Shown: positions 34,236 through 44,460 of the stretch, one piece after another
How positions within the stretch are numbered: position 1 is the first letter of the stretch
How the letters are laid out: each line of letters begins with the position of its first letter
From: Fragum whitleyi
Taxonomy: Eukaryota; Mollusca; Bivalvia; Cardiida; Cardiidae
Length of the DNA: 64,000 bases
NCBI GenBank assembly: GCA_948146395.1
Contig: OX411552.1
Coordinates: 56,222,399 to 56,286,398 of the forward strand
Direction of reading: 5' to 3'
Notes under the pieces: generated by a model
Told to the model about the DNA's origin: nothing
The model's database searches: none
The model's input: only the letters and a program-made list of their open reading frames with translations
Translations under genes and position numbers: made by a program

Positions 34236-34408
34236 AGAATTATAGTAAATTTCAATCAAAAGAGCAGATATTACAAGAAAGACCCAAGCTTTATGAATTT
34301 CTGAAGCCTTATGCTCAACTACAAACCAGGGATACATTGTGGCAAGATTCAGTTCAATCCAATAATTTTTTTCTTGATTTTATGAAAAAAGTATTGTTTG
34401 GAAGATAA
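34236..34408 (+). pseudogene. Short coding-looking fragment of unknown family
   Basis: The open frame reads in pieces FQSKEQILQERPKLYEFLKP, AQLQTRDTLWQDSV and NNFFLDFMKKVLFGR, with stop near 34406. The amino-acid composition looks like real protein (amphipathic, balanced) rather than repeat translation, and it starts exactly where the repeat is truncated. I do not recognise a family. It may be part of the neighbouring retroelement or of a captured gene. Confidence 0.3.
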
Positions 34409-34417
34409 CACAATTTT

Positions 34418-34545
34418 AGGCAAAGCAAGCCAATTTAAATCTAACGCAGTTTTCCTTTGTAACCATGTTTTGTGTCGACCACAGACGATGTGCGACCAAA
34501 ACATTGAAACTACAGCAGGGAAAATTAATGAATTGTGCACACACG
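34418..34545 (+). repeat. Flanking repeat of the Penelope-like element, copy 1
   Basis: CTAACGCAGTTTTCCTTTG, AACCATGTTTTGTGTCGACC and ACATTGAAAC align with 37605-37720. The position immediately before the Penelope-like coding remnant suggests a pseudo-LTR. This is an inference. Confidence 0.4.
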
Positions 34546-34654
34546 CACAAAAAAGTCTGTAAACGTAAGCTATTTGTTAAGTAAAAGGTAGATAATTCAG
34601 AAACAACTTGACAAATGAAAAAATGTGTTAAGCACCTACGCATGTTAAAATACT

Positions 34655-35377
34655 TCAAGAACAGAGATTCCCTGAGAAATCTTACATAACCGAGTTGCCA
34701 ATAAAGACAGGCAATCCCTTCTCACTCCTCCACCTGAAAAACCAAATCAGGCTGTACTACCATTGATCTTAACCTTCGACAGGAATAACTCCTTTATCAA
34801 AAGTGCCACCTTTAGCCTTTGGCCACTAATAGGAACTACACTAAATGAAGTATTTCCTAATCCGCCAACCATCGCCAAAAAAAATTGACCCCAAAATTCA
34901 AGACACAATCACGTGTGCTAAATATTCCAGATCCAACCAAGCCACATCTGGCCTGATAATAGATTGTAAGCTCACTTACTGCAACTTCTGTAGCAACATG
35001 GTCAAGAGCAAGATCTTCCGGAGCTCTTACACTTTTACATATCGATGCAAATTAAGAGGTCACTGCACTACAAAAATGTAGTTTACCTACTAACTTGCAA
35101 AAAATGCTCTAAGCAATACGTGGGAGAAACCAAACGTGAATTCCAAATCAGAATCAAAGAACATCTGCGAGATATACGTCTGAAAAGAGACACGCCAGTG
35201 GCCAACCACTTGAATTCGAATTCACATCAAACTAGTGATGTCCAATATCAAATTATTGAAATCTTACGGTATGACCCCGAGTCAAATAAGAGCACTACCG
35301 CGAGACGGCTGCGGGAATCATATTGGATCTTTCAACTTCATACTATCCACCCAGTAGGGATCAACATCTCAGTCTAG
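34655..35377 (+). mobile_element. Broken Penelope-like retroelement: RT C-terminus and GIY-YIG endonuclease
   Basis: Pieces appear in Penelope order but in three frames. RT thumb/connection: VANKDRQSLL, LPLILTFDRNNSF, LWPLIGTTLNEVFPNPP (about 34685-34880). A Cys-rich link follows: KLTYCNFCSN. The GIY-YIG domain then reads VVYLLTCKKC, SKQYVGETKREFQIRIKEHL and RLRESYWIFQLHTIHPVGIN, ending at 35377. An A-run at about 35070 is one base short of the frame needed to join the Cys region to VVYLL. A second shift lies in the A-run near 34881, and an in-frame TGA lies near 34672. The RT palm upstream is missing. Confidence 0.75.
35045..35377 (+). pseudogene. GIY-YIG endonuclease frame of the Penelope-like element
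   Basis: The longest intact piece, about 110 codons. The GIY-YIG signature appears as VVYLL ... QYVGET, with the conserved R (REFQIR) and E (the RESYWI helix) downstream. The family is the endonuclease domain of canonical Penelope-like elements, which nicks target DNA. It is separated from its RT part by a frameshift, so it is not functional as it stands. Confidence 0.7.
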
Positions 35378-35524
35378 TCAAAAATCAAGCAGTCAGTCAT
35401 CTTTTCCGTTTTATATCTTTTTCCCGTTTTTTGACTGGGCTGGATGCGACGTTTCAATTAATTTTGACAACGGTAGGCATCCCTAAAAACAGTGCCACAT
35501 ACAGGAGCACAATCTGAAACGACG

Positions 35525-35605
35525 GATATTATCTACATCGTCGACGACGTCACCTGACGTCATTTCCGATATCGACGTTAACAACGTCATTCACATGTTT
35601 AATGT
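35525..35605 (+). promoter_or_regulatory. Cluster of ACGTC/TGACGTCA motifs
   Basis: Within 80 bp there are about seven ACGT-core motifs, including GACGTCACCTGACGTCA and GACGTTAACAACGTC. These resemble CRE/ATF sites. The cluster sits directly upstream of the zinc-finger frame that starts at 35641. The function is inferred only. Confidence 0.3.
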
Positions 35606-35640
35606 TAGCAACGTCGTAGCTGCACTACAATATCAGGATC

Positions 35641-35992
35641 ATGTATGAATGCAGCCATTGCAGAAGAAAAGTTTAAACACCGCGGATCTTACCACCGGCA
35701 CAGCAAGTCGGCAGACGCAGGCAGAAGATTTGCATGCAGTCACTGCAGCAAACAATGCGTCAGAAAAGAAGATTTGACCAAACACCAGCAGTTATGTTCA
35801 GAAAATATGGAAATTACCATATACGTTGAACCCCAATCGGATCAAGAACAAACCCAATTAGACAACCGGTTTTAGTCATTGGAAGAAGAGCTTCCACCAG
35901 AACCATTCACTCTTCACGATGGTCTCCCGCTTGATCCGGCGATAGCTATACACAAACAGTTCGAGACACCACCAAACTGCGGACGGCTGTAA
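35641..35992 (+). pseudogene. Two-zinc-finger protein fragment, frameshifted and with an internal stop
   Basis: The frame from ATG 35641 begins MYECSHCRRK and then shifts into a second frame (FKHRGSYHRHSKSADAGRR) that continues FACSHCSKQCVRKEDLTKHQ and QLC. Together these look like two C2H2/C2HC fingers in tandem. After a TAG at about 35873 the same frame stays open (SLEEELPPEPFTLHDGLPLD, PAIAIHKQFETPPNCGRL) to TAA 35990-35992. One frameshift near 35670 and one internal stop suggest a recent pseudogene or a mobile-element ORF. No family beyond zinc finger is recognised. Confidence 0.5.
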
Positions 35993-36267
35993 AATCACCA
36001 AAAGACTTTCACATTGGCTCTTATCTCTGTATGTAAATGCAAATATCTACAATAATATTTAGTAATATTTCGTATTTTGTCTTCAATGTTTTTGTTTTAT
36101 TACTGACACTCAGTGTCTCCTTAATATGATAGCTCCACGAGAACAACATAGTTTCTCATAACCCTAGTATCTCATTACCAATTTCACTAAAATTGGTACT
36201 TGCAGTCAAAATTATCCTCCTATTTATCCAATACGGCTAAAAATAACAGCATTTTCCTGAACTAACA

Positions 36268-36548
36268 ATGTCACCGGCACCAGCCGGCAATAATGAAGCT
36301 TTTTTTTCAAAATAACGTTCGCCGGCACCCGTCGACACCCTCAGGTCATTAAAATTCACTCGCAGGCACCAACCGCCACTAGTTACGGCTTAAATTAGCC
36401 CCCCCCCCCCCGGCACCATGCTGCCTAGCACTACCCTCCCGGCACCATTTTAGCCTTAGATACTTAACAGTATTTTACCCGCATCCGCCGGTAGCACTGA
36501 TCACGTGGAGCTATCAATAGTATTACCGGCACCAACGGGCACCGGTAA
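36268..36548. repeat. Phased GGCACC / GCCGG motif cluster
   Basis: GC-rich motifs based on CCGGCACC recur at about 36275, 36324, 36365, 36412, 36441, 36488, 36534 and 36546, mostly 41-49 bp apart, in an otherwise AT-rich stretch. A 14-C run precedes one of them. It ends CACCGGTAAGTATATATAG. The function is unknown. Confidence 0.45.
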
Positions 36549-36929
36549 GTATATATAGCGGCCTGCTCACCCTTTCTATCATCAAATACAAGCTAACACT
36601 AGTTAACATCACCCTCTGATGAGTTCTAAGTTGAAAGAAATCGATCAGGGATATGATGAAAAGTAGAAGCAACTCTAAAAAGAACCACAAGGACAGAAGC
36701 ATGTCTTCATAGAATTGCCTCTTTACAGCCAACTTCTATCATTTCCACTGATAGTTAATGAGGATTTTGGCTCACAAAACAAGGGATTTTCGTTCAATTC
36801 AAGGGCGGATAATTCAAATTTTCTTCAGAATGACTTGGGCGATTTGAATTTCAAAGGTCCTATGCATTACTATCAATAGAGAGTAATTGTGTCTATTTTC
36901 AGCTTATTCCCATTGGTAGTTCAGGAGGT

Positions 36930-37042
36930 GTTGTGCACACAAGGAAATGCCAACGTTCAGACAGAGGACCGGATATACAGACGGACAGACGAACGAACGA
37001 CCGGGCCATAACATAATACGACCCTTCGGGCGTATAACAAAA
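36930..37042 (+). repeat. Worn terminus of a GGCGTAT-ended element
   Basis: GGATATACAGACGGACAGAC followed by AATACGACCCTTCGGGCGTA resembles the right end of the element at 46707-47462. The rest of the element is not recognisable. Confidence 0.35.
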
Positions 37043-37254
37043 TCGATAATTTCGTCCAATTGGAAAAAAATAAGCGATAATTTGTTACCTACCTTTAATG
37101 TAAAGAACGTTCTTTACTTTTCTGAAATCTAGTTTTTAGGTACCAATCAGACGATTAGAAATTAACACGAGCTAATCGAATCGTGCAATTACTTGTATTT
37201 GAAATTTTGTCCCTGTTGGAAGATTTTGAAGCCTTTTTTGAGTCATTGGAGTAA

Positions 37255-37345
37255 GTGTTTGAAATGAATGATTGGAACGTTCAGTGAGAGATTTTGAATT
37301 ACTTCGATCGAAATAAGTTTCAATTTCACGATGTTACTAGGGACA
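37255..37345 (+). repeat. MITE-1 right-end fragment
   Basis: GAATGATTGGAACGTTCAGT and TTTCAATTTCACGATGTTAC match the MITE-1 right arm and terminus. Confidence 0.45.
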
Positions 37346-37604
37346 GCAAGACAAATGGCGTAAAGGTTGTCGGTAGGCGAAGGGATATTTTTAACAGTAT
37401 GATTTTGAATCACCTTGATTGTACAATGGTCTCGCGATAGTTCGAACACACCCGGGGCCGACCAAATTTCTCGAGTCATCGCATGATTCGGGTTTAAGCC
37501 AGTAAACAAACGTTTCATCTGTTATAGCCTTTTACTGCGTAAAATACTTACTTTAACTTAAACTTTGCCTTCAAAATATGTTGTACCTATGTAGATTTCA
37601 TTTT

Positions 37605-37720
37605 AGGCGAAGAAAGACGATATAAAATCAACGCAGTTTTCCTTTTCAACCATGTTTTTGTGACGACCAACGTCGCTGTGGACCGAAACTCCGAAACATG
37701 TTGTTGTGAATTTATAAAGA
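37605..37720 (+). repeat. Flanking repeat of the Penelope-like element, copy 2
   Basis: It aligns with 34418-34545 (CAACGCAGTTTTCCTTTTC, AACCATGTTTTTGTGACGAC, CGAAACATGTTG). It has GACGAcc and GAAAC spacing reminiscent of a worn hammerhead, but stem II does not pair. Confidence 0.35.
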
Positions 37721-37760
37721 AATAAATATAATACAAAGTATCTTCGTCATTTTTTACAGG

Positions 37761-38188
37761 ACTTCTTAAAGAGCTTTGCCGAACAACCATTTGGTATCAC
37801 AGTCACAATCGGAGAATTCACAAACGCCATCTTTCTTAACAAGGAAAGGAAATGGATCGTGTTTGATTCCTATGGTAATCTGGAGTTTCGCGAATACAAA
37901 GCACCTTACGTCTCTGCGTGGATCTTTAGTAGACCGGAAGCTGTAGAGGCCTTCCTCGCAAACATAAGGGACCACGATGGCCAATGTTTAGTCTAAAAAC
38001 CGGTGTTTGTCCTTAAAAGGATCGTGGCGGAATATCTGGTGAATCTAGATTTATCAATAAGGTTTTGTGATACAAGTGAATCAGATTGCGCCAAGAAGTC
38101 CTTCCCGAACATCGGAATTTCAGAGTCAGATCACGAGGAAGGGGAGTCCTACGTATCATTTATGGGAGGGTTTGGAGAGGACTAGATA
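37761..38188 (+). pseudogene. Coding-like exon of unknown family with one in-frame stop
   Basis: A good splice acceptor (CATTTTTTACAG) precedes an open frame reading FLKSFAEQPFGITVTIGEFT, NAIFLNKERKWIVFDSYGN, YKAPYVSAWIFSRPEAVEAF and LANIRDHDGQCLV. TAA is at 37994-37996. The same frame then reopens with VFVLKRIVAEYLVNLDLSI and an acidic tail to TAG 38186-38188. The composition is clearly protein-like. The pattern AIFL ... WIVFDSYG ... hydrophobic helix faintly recalls papain-like deubiquitinases (viral C76 or transposon-borne types), but the catalytic Cys part is not seen. The assignment is tentative. It could be the last exon of a plus-strand gene or a mobile-element remnant. Confidence 0.4.
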
Positions 38189-38775
38189 TCCTCTTCAGCC
38201 TGACAACTGACAGACCGATGATCTCACGTTTTTAATGTCTTTTTCCCATTTAGATTAAATGATTTATCATACCACGTAGTTGAGAGTTCCAATTTTCATG
38301 ATGTCTCCGAAAAAAGGAAATACGTGTATACAAATAAATCTTGCTCGAGCGACCACGTCTAATAAGCGATCCATTTTATTAAACGACCATCATAAAAAGT
38401 CCTTTCACCGTAAGTAAAATTTCTGAAAAAGTGGACATTCTAAAACGAAAAATTGTATATTATTGAATACCGTCAACGCGGGCAAAAAACTGTACCCTTA
38501 AACTAAAAGGATTTACGTGCTTAACAATGCGAACATATGACGCTATGACGGCGGCAACTCCAGTTTGGAAAAACTAAAATAATTTCAAACGTGTGTGACT
38601 GAGAGATATTGAGAACCCCATTCGGAACATCGATCGAACTTTTCCGTCAACTGGGAAGTGCCTCGAACGTAAGGATAGTAATTTTGGGTCATTATTTGGG
38701 TAATTTGATTATTTAATACGCTTGGAGAAAACACATCTTCTTAATTCTTTCCGATCGTCTGTGGAGTCTCGAGAT

Positions 38776-38853
38776 ATTTTTGGCATTTTATGATTTGATA
38801 TCAAAACGCAGTAAAATACTGCGTTTTGTTATCAAATCATAATATGCCCAATT
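38776..38853. repeat. Perfect-type hairpin, about 33 nt arms
   Basis: ATGATTTGATATCAAAACGC then AGTA pairs with TACTGCGTTTTGTTATCAAA then TCAT across a 3 nt loop, with one mismatch. Outer GGCATTTT/ATATGCCC extends the arms. It is a foldback MITE remnant or a structured RNA site. Confidence 0.6.
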
Positions 38854-38859
38854 TATCCT

Positions 38860-40540
38860 TTCATTGACTTTGTTTTACGCAACGTCATCCATATAAGTGT
38901 TTGTGACGTCTTCGATGATGGACCCACGTGCGATGTGACGCGCTATCACGTCTTCATTCCATTATTTCCAAGATCTTTTCCGTAGAATGGGCAAATTTTC
39001 CCGTGTGTGAGCAGCCTAGACAGCCACATGATTTAAAAATTATAATAAAAGAAGTAAAACGATAACCATCTAATCATTACGTCATCAATCTTCTGGAAAT
39101 TCCTTCTCGGAATTATCACAATACAGTAATTAGCGTTTCGATTATTTTTACTATCATTTCTTGTTTTGTCATAGATAAACTTGTTTCATTGCAATAGATT
39201 AACTTGTTTCAGAAGGCCTCATAAAGATTTTATTATTTTTTTCATAAAATACTAAGCGATTGTGAACAAAAGGCAAAGCTGTCTTAAAAGCGCACGGTGA
39301 AGACTCAGATCAGACTGTATGGAAAGCACATGTGCGGAAATTTTTTGAAACACACATGCTTTTGTATGACATGATCCCTTTTCTCTACGACTTTTTGAAC
39401 CATTTTGAGATGACCCTTACCACCTAGCTGTTTTTACCGGCCCCTCAAAGAATTATACCCCTGTTTAAAATAAGCTATTGGACTAGGAAAATGGTTTAAA
39501 ATCTTAAAATATTCGATAGTATTTCAGCATCAGACTATAAACAAAGAAAAATGTTGAATCATTTATCGTAAAAGAAGTTGAAACAGAACGGAAGTAGGTT
39601 GGATGAAGCGAGGAAATCAAACGCATATATTTCGGAATAAAAAGGAATGATAACGTATGCTTCGTAGACACGAAGGAACAGAGGGTTGTGCTATTGTATC
39701 TAAAAGAGAGGAAAGGAAAAGAAGGGAAAGAGAGCAATATAGTATAACTGAGGAGTATGAAGCCGATTTACTAGAAGGGCAAGGTGAAAATAAGTAACTA
39801 TGGAGAAAGGGACTGTACCGCGATACCAAGAAGAAACAGACAGCTTGGAAAGATAAAAGCAGATAACCTTGGATATACTCCCGAGGTGCTACTCGGATGG
39901 TTGAAACATGTACTCATGGTACGGTAATCTACACCTGAAAAAAGCCGGTCAAGCTGCACGAAACCTAGAGGATAGGAAAGATTTATGTCAGATGCGCTAT
40001 CCTTGAGGGGGCAATCCGTCATCGAAGGTGCTTTTTTTTACCAGTCTGAATTTTCAAAAAATGGGTAAAGATCAATGAAGAATAACATCTTTATCTTCTG
40101 AAAAAATCATTCTTGGATGGTAAATAATATTTATGTGTTAAATTGAACTATCAGTCGAGAAAACAAAAACTCACAGGCTACATTTAAAGATGTTACTAAC
40201 GAGAGAGAACCATATTGATATCTACATAGAGCTATTGAAAAATTACATAGTTGCATATCTGCAGAAAAGCAAAAACCTCAATATTTACACACTTAATATA
40301 ATGCATTCTATGAATTAGTTCACAACAATGATATTATTATAAGACCAGAAGAAAAGTGGTGGTAAACAGAAAAGCCACCCTATCACATAAACACAAAAAC
40401 GAGAGTAACAAGGGAGTATCTTGAGTTTTATCATACTCAAACCTTCACCCGGATATTCATAATATAGTTGAAGCCATGAAGGAACTATACCACCAAGAGA
40501 AAATAAGAGATATCCTCAAATCTAGTTGCGTATGATTCAA
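38860..40540. other. Intergenic sequence, nothing firm recognised
   Basis: Several 70-codon open frames on the minus strand (39504-40022) are purine/pyrimidine-biased (GGAAAGGAAAAGAAGG) and show no domain. No repeat ends are seen. Confidence 0.4.
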
Positions 40541-40559
40541 TTCAGTTCTTTATCTCAAG

Positions 40560-40990
40560 TACTTAGGCATCTTAAAAAAATTCTTCTCACTAACTATTGG
40601 TCAGTTTTAATGTTACTTTGCATGAATCATTTTTGGGTGAACCCCCTTTCAAAGATGTCCATGAGCTTAAATTTTGATTGACCCAAGACAGGGGATGTGG
40701 TAGGGTGGAGCTTATATTCACTTTAAAATTTTAACAAATCTTCTTCTCCTAAACCATTGCGCAAATATAAATGAAACATGAACTAAGTGTATCTTGTTTG
40801 ATCCTTTCTTTAAGTTTCCTGGAAATTTTTATTGACCCAAAATAATGACATTGTATGGCAACATTTGTGCCTAGTTTCGTCAAAATCCGCCCAATGGTTT
40901 ATGAGATGTTTGAAGAAAAGCTTAAGCACGCTCAGACGCACGTACGATGGATACATCTCAATGATAATAGCTCGCTAGCCTTCAGCCAGT
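40560..40990 (-). repeat. Degenerate hairpin-family monomers
   Basis: TTCTTCTCCTAAACCATTGC, AAATTTTGATTGACCCAAGA and CGTCAAAATCCGCCCAATGG are worn units. There is no terminal hairpin. It lies just beyond the 3' end of gene B. Confidence 0.45.
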
Positions 40991-41098
40991 TGAGTACAAA
41001 AAATTTTTGTGTATGTTTGCTCTTTTAAATGTCACTTAATGGATAAAGATGAAATGTCACGTTGTAATGTCTGCTTCGATATAATGCCTTTTCTCTGG

Positions 41099-41313
41099 TT
41101 AATTTATCCGCCTTTCACAAATGTAGCTGTATTCCTGATTAGAACAGCTATTGTCGTCCAGCCTGTACCGTCTGCTTTTACGCATCCTAGCACAAAGGTG
41201 GTTCAAATTTTCGTCGTGCCGCGCCCATATATCAGAGTCCAACGGCTGATTTTGCCCATACGAAGTTCGCCACTCGGTCCTGTTGATACGCTGTGCATCG
41301 ACCCAGTAATCAT
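41099..41313 (-). CDS. Gene B exon 5: C-terminal half of C-type-lectin-like domain, with stop
   Basis: The acceptor is TTTCTACAG before 41313 and TAA is at 41099-41101. The peptide shows DYWVDAQRINRTEWRTSYG, QPLDSDIW, LCARMRKS, YRLDDNSC and YSYICERRIN. The layout is the same as gene A exon 5. The sugar-motif position reads QPL and the WND position reads LDD. The long plus-strand open frame across this exon (41009-41458) is its antisense shadow. Confidence 0.78.
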
Positions 41314-42095
41314 CTGTAGAAAGCCAAGTACCGGTATTATAAATTTTGAGAAAAGCGTGAAAACATATTTCGTAGCCCAGAATCGGTCCATTCCGTGGCC
41401 AACATTAAGCCATCTTAGGACATCTTGCTATCATTTTCTCGATCTGGCGAATACTTAATGAAGCAATGTAATTAACATTTTCAAGTTTTCATGTTTTAGT
41501 CAGCATAACACACGATTGCTGTCTAGAATCGAGTAGCGCAATCGAACCATCGTTTTACATTGATAGCAACTTGCGGCTAGGACGTCTTTGGACATACATT
41601 TAGGCAAATCTATTTTCATAATGTAAGCCATTTCTCAGCTATTTTGATGTTTTAAAATTATCTTTTCAAAATAAGTTTGTATCTTGTAATCAAAATGGTA
41701 AATATTAAACATCCGTGATAAGCTGACAAAATATCTTAGAATAATGTATGAAGGGCAACTTTATGCTTTACTAGCTCCAAGGATGCAAGTTAAGCTATTT
41801 AGCGGATTCGTATTTATTAATAAAACTTGTCCGTGCATTTAAATAAAAACAAACACCAAATAGACATAAAATCGGATTTTTTATAAAACTCTCTATATCA
41901 ACATAGGTTCAAACCGTATGTTGTGTGTAATGAACGTTCTTGATAACTATTATAGACACGATTTTAATAATATGATTTTAATTGTCCGAAAGGTAGGGGG
42001 TTTGAAATTCGTGTTTTTCACATTAATTGATCTAGATGAGGGTTAAATGCCAATGTTTTTAAAATATGTCTCCTCTTTTAATTCATAGTATTTAC
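41314..42095 (-). other. Gene B intron 4, nothing recognised
   Basis: Short AT-rich intron with no repeat ends or conserved blocks that I can support. The equivalent gene A intron is eight times longer because of insertions. Confidence 0.45.
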
Positions 42096-42223
42096 CTGTG
42101 CTGGATGCAACGATCCCGCGATAAAAATCAAGTTTTTCCAGTGTAAAAATCGTCGTAAGATTTGCGCTGTCCATTCTACACTTTGTAAGGGCCGCTGTCT
42201 GATTTACATGGACATCTACTATT
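42096..42223 (-). CDS. Gene B exon 4: N-terminal half of C-type-lectin-like domain
   Basis: 128 nt, with acceptor CATTTTGTAG before 42223 and donor ACAG|GTAAAT at 42096. The peptide IVDVHVNQTAALTKCRMD then ANLTTIFTLEKLDFYRGIVA matches gene A exon 4 closely. A 40-plus-nt T-run (A on the plus strand, 42341-42390) lies upstream in the intron. Confidence 0.75.
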
Positions 42224-42339
42224 CTACAAAATGAAAAGATAATTCTTCGTTTTGCATTTTAAAGAATCGAAAAATCTTAAAATCTTAAAAAGATAATTCC
42301 TCGTTTTGCATTTCAAGAATCGAAAACAACATTCACAAC

Positions 42340-42340
<1 letters not shown>

Positions 42341-42371
<31 letters not shown>

Positions 42372-42390
42372 CAAAAAAAAAAACATGATA
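42341..42390 (+). repeat. Poly-A tract (poly-T on the gene strand)
   Basis: About 45 A with two C interruptions, inside gene B intron 3, about 120 nt upstream of the exon 4 acceptor. It could be a retroposon tail. Confidence 0.7.
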
Positions 42391-42904
42391 CATTTGTTCC
42401 TTTCAAAAGTAAAGAAATCTAATTCATTGAATGTTTCCCCGTCATTAAATATTGTATGTATCACTGAAATTCTTATTGATTTCGACAGACAAGGCGTGGA
42501 TTAGTAGTGATTTAATTTGGCGCCTTTACTTTTCAACATTGTGGCTTCGGTCCAAGGCTTGTCATGAAAAAGTGAGTAAACATAAACAATGAACTAATCA
42601 AATCAAAGTACTGAAAGTACTAATTGTGGACGTTTGTTCGCATACTAGAGTGATTCTTCTATTCGTTGCCAAAAGAGAAATTGTACATGTAAAATTATGA
42701 TAAAAGGAAAACGACCTGACCCAATTTCGCAAATTTCCAAACTTTTTAGCATGTCCAAATCGCTCTAAGGTATTACATTACATTTTGTTCGTTCATTATT
42801 AATATCTATCCCATATTTACCGAATGTCAGCGATTATACAAAACTATCACAATATCAAAATGTATTCAAAACATTTAAAAGTTACAAGTAAGAGAGGTAA
42901 GAGA

Positions 42905-42945
42905 AATGCGTGCGCGCGCGCGAGAGAGAGGGGGGAGAGATCTTG
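42905..42945 (+). repeat. Compound GC / GA microsatellite
   Basis: TGCGTGCGCGCGCGCGAGAG followed by GAGGGGGGAGAGA. Gene B intron 3. Confidence 0.6.
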
Positions 42946-43669
42946 CTTGAGATATACATTTCTTAACAATTATGACTGCATTAAATGTAAAAAAAGACAA
43001 TTCGATTATCTAGGCATTATTTTGTAACGCTAATCGATTCTCCGTTGTCACAATTGAAATTATGTTGTAATCTGCTTAAAAAATTCTATAAAACAATAAA
43101 AGTTTATTGTTTCGCGTTTTTCATTCTCAAATGAAAAAGAAAGGTAAAGTGTTCAAATAAACACGTATAAAAATTGCAGACACTCGGCTCGGGATTGACC
43201 GTCGCGTTTAATGAAAACCCCCACATCATAAACCTTTATCGCACGACCTTATTTTAGCAGCTCGCGTTTCATCGGTATCTGTGTGTATTCCTGCATTTCT
43301 ATTAATTGGTCATTATTTAATAAACAGTAGTAGTGTCAAAGGAGATAACCATTCGAGAAATTCCATTCACCAAATTTTCATGAGTGGCCTCCCATAGACC
43401 ATCGGGAAACAAAGGGCGAATTCCTCACTCGGTCTAAAAAATAGATCTACGCAAGTGAAACGTTCTCGATCTCAGAATTGCATTTGATTTTGCATCTACG
43501 ATATTAATAATGCATGTAGAATCCGTGTTTTACTCCATTTCAAAATACATTGTTTTCAGACGCATGAAATTCTTGAAAAAAAAGTAAATTGACTCTTAGT
43601 GAGCACTACCTTTTTGAAAACCTATTAACATCTGACTAGATTGTTTTTACGCGGTAACACTGGTGAACG

Positions 43670-44150
43670 TAAACGCCCACCGAAAATATATTTTGAGGGG
43701 TTGATTAACCAAAAACCTAATGACTTCGGCCTCTAGCGTGTAAAGATTTTTCATGTTTGACCTCATGACTTTTTGACCCCAATCGATATATTTTCAAACT
43801 CATCTTAGGTTAATGAATGCAAACAAACTGACCAATTTTTTCGTTGACTTGGCCAAAAGACAGACATCTAGGGTCTTTTCGAGGTTTTCTTAGCCTTAAT
43901 CACGTGACAAAAAAATCAAACACCACGAAACCAAATTTTGAACTTGTATAAGATTTCATTGACATTTGTTTTGACCATAGATTTGTTTCAGATTTGATAT
44001 TGTTCGAGATATTGAATTGTTCATACATTTTACATCTTACCAATTTCCAAGCTGATTAATAAAGATTTATGCCCCCTGCTTGACAAAGAAAATTGGCTCG
44101 AGAGTGTCTAAAAGTCTTAAAAAGCTGCATTACTTCAACCATGAATTAAA
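43670..44150 (+). repeat. Degenerate hairpin-family monomers in gene B intron 3
   Basis: Worn GGCCTCTAGCGTGTAAAG, TTTTTGACCCCAATCGAT and GACCAATTTTTTCGTTGAC units. No ends remain. Confidence 0.4.
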
Positions 44151-44211
44151 AGAAAAAAAACAACTATAACTAAGATTTTGCGCTGTAATGTCGAAAATTA
44201 TTGATACTTAC

Positions 44212-44452
44212 TTGTAGCTGAACACTGAACCATCTGACAGTGTGTGTTTCGTGTAAGTACAGTTGTGACTGAGTCCCGCTAGATTATCATCCACCCCCTC
44301 CCACCGTGAGTAATTGGTGCATGTAATTGATTGGGCTGGTAGAATGATGTCTACCTCGTGATTATAGCAAGTCCAGATTAAGATTTTTCCTTCAGTTGTA
44401 AACACTCTGCCTAAGGTGCTAAAAGAACTACCCAAATTGGGCTTTCCACAAG
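44212..44452 (-). CDS. Gene B exon 3: sushi/CCP-like domain
   Basis: 241 nt, with acceptor TTCTTTATAG before 44452 and donor TACAA|GTAAGT at 44212. The peptide begins (A)CGKPNLGSSFSTLGRVF and includes IWTCYNHEVD, SITCTNYSRWEG and HNCTYTKH. This gives four cysteines and a conserved W as in a sushi module, plus several N-glycosylation sequons. A hairpin-ended repeat begins 8 nt upstream of the exon. Confidence 0.76.
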
Positions 44453-44460
44453 CTATAAAG

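Noticed and set aside
37605..37720. Third hammerhead candidate
   Set aside because: The core would start with G instead of C, stem II cannot close next to GAAA, and U16.1 is missing.
39504..40022. Series of 70-80 codon minus-strand frames
   Set aside because: They come from purine-biased sequence and are Ser/Phe-rich. No conserved motif or splice structure.
41009..41458. 149-codon plus-strand frame, the longest on that strand nearby
   Set aside because: It is antisense to gene B exon 5, whose minus-strand translation has the lectin signature and correct splice phase.
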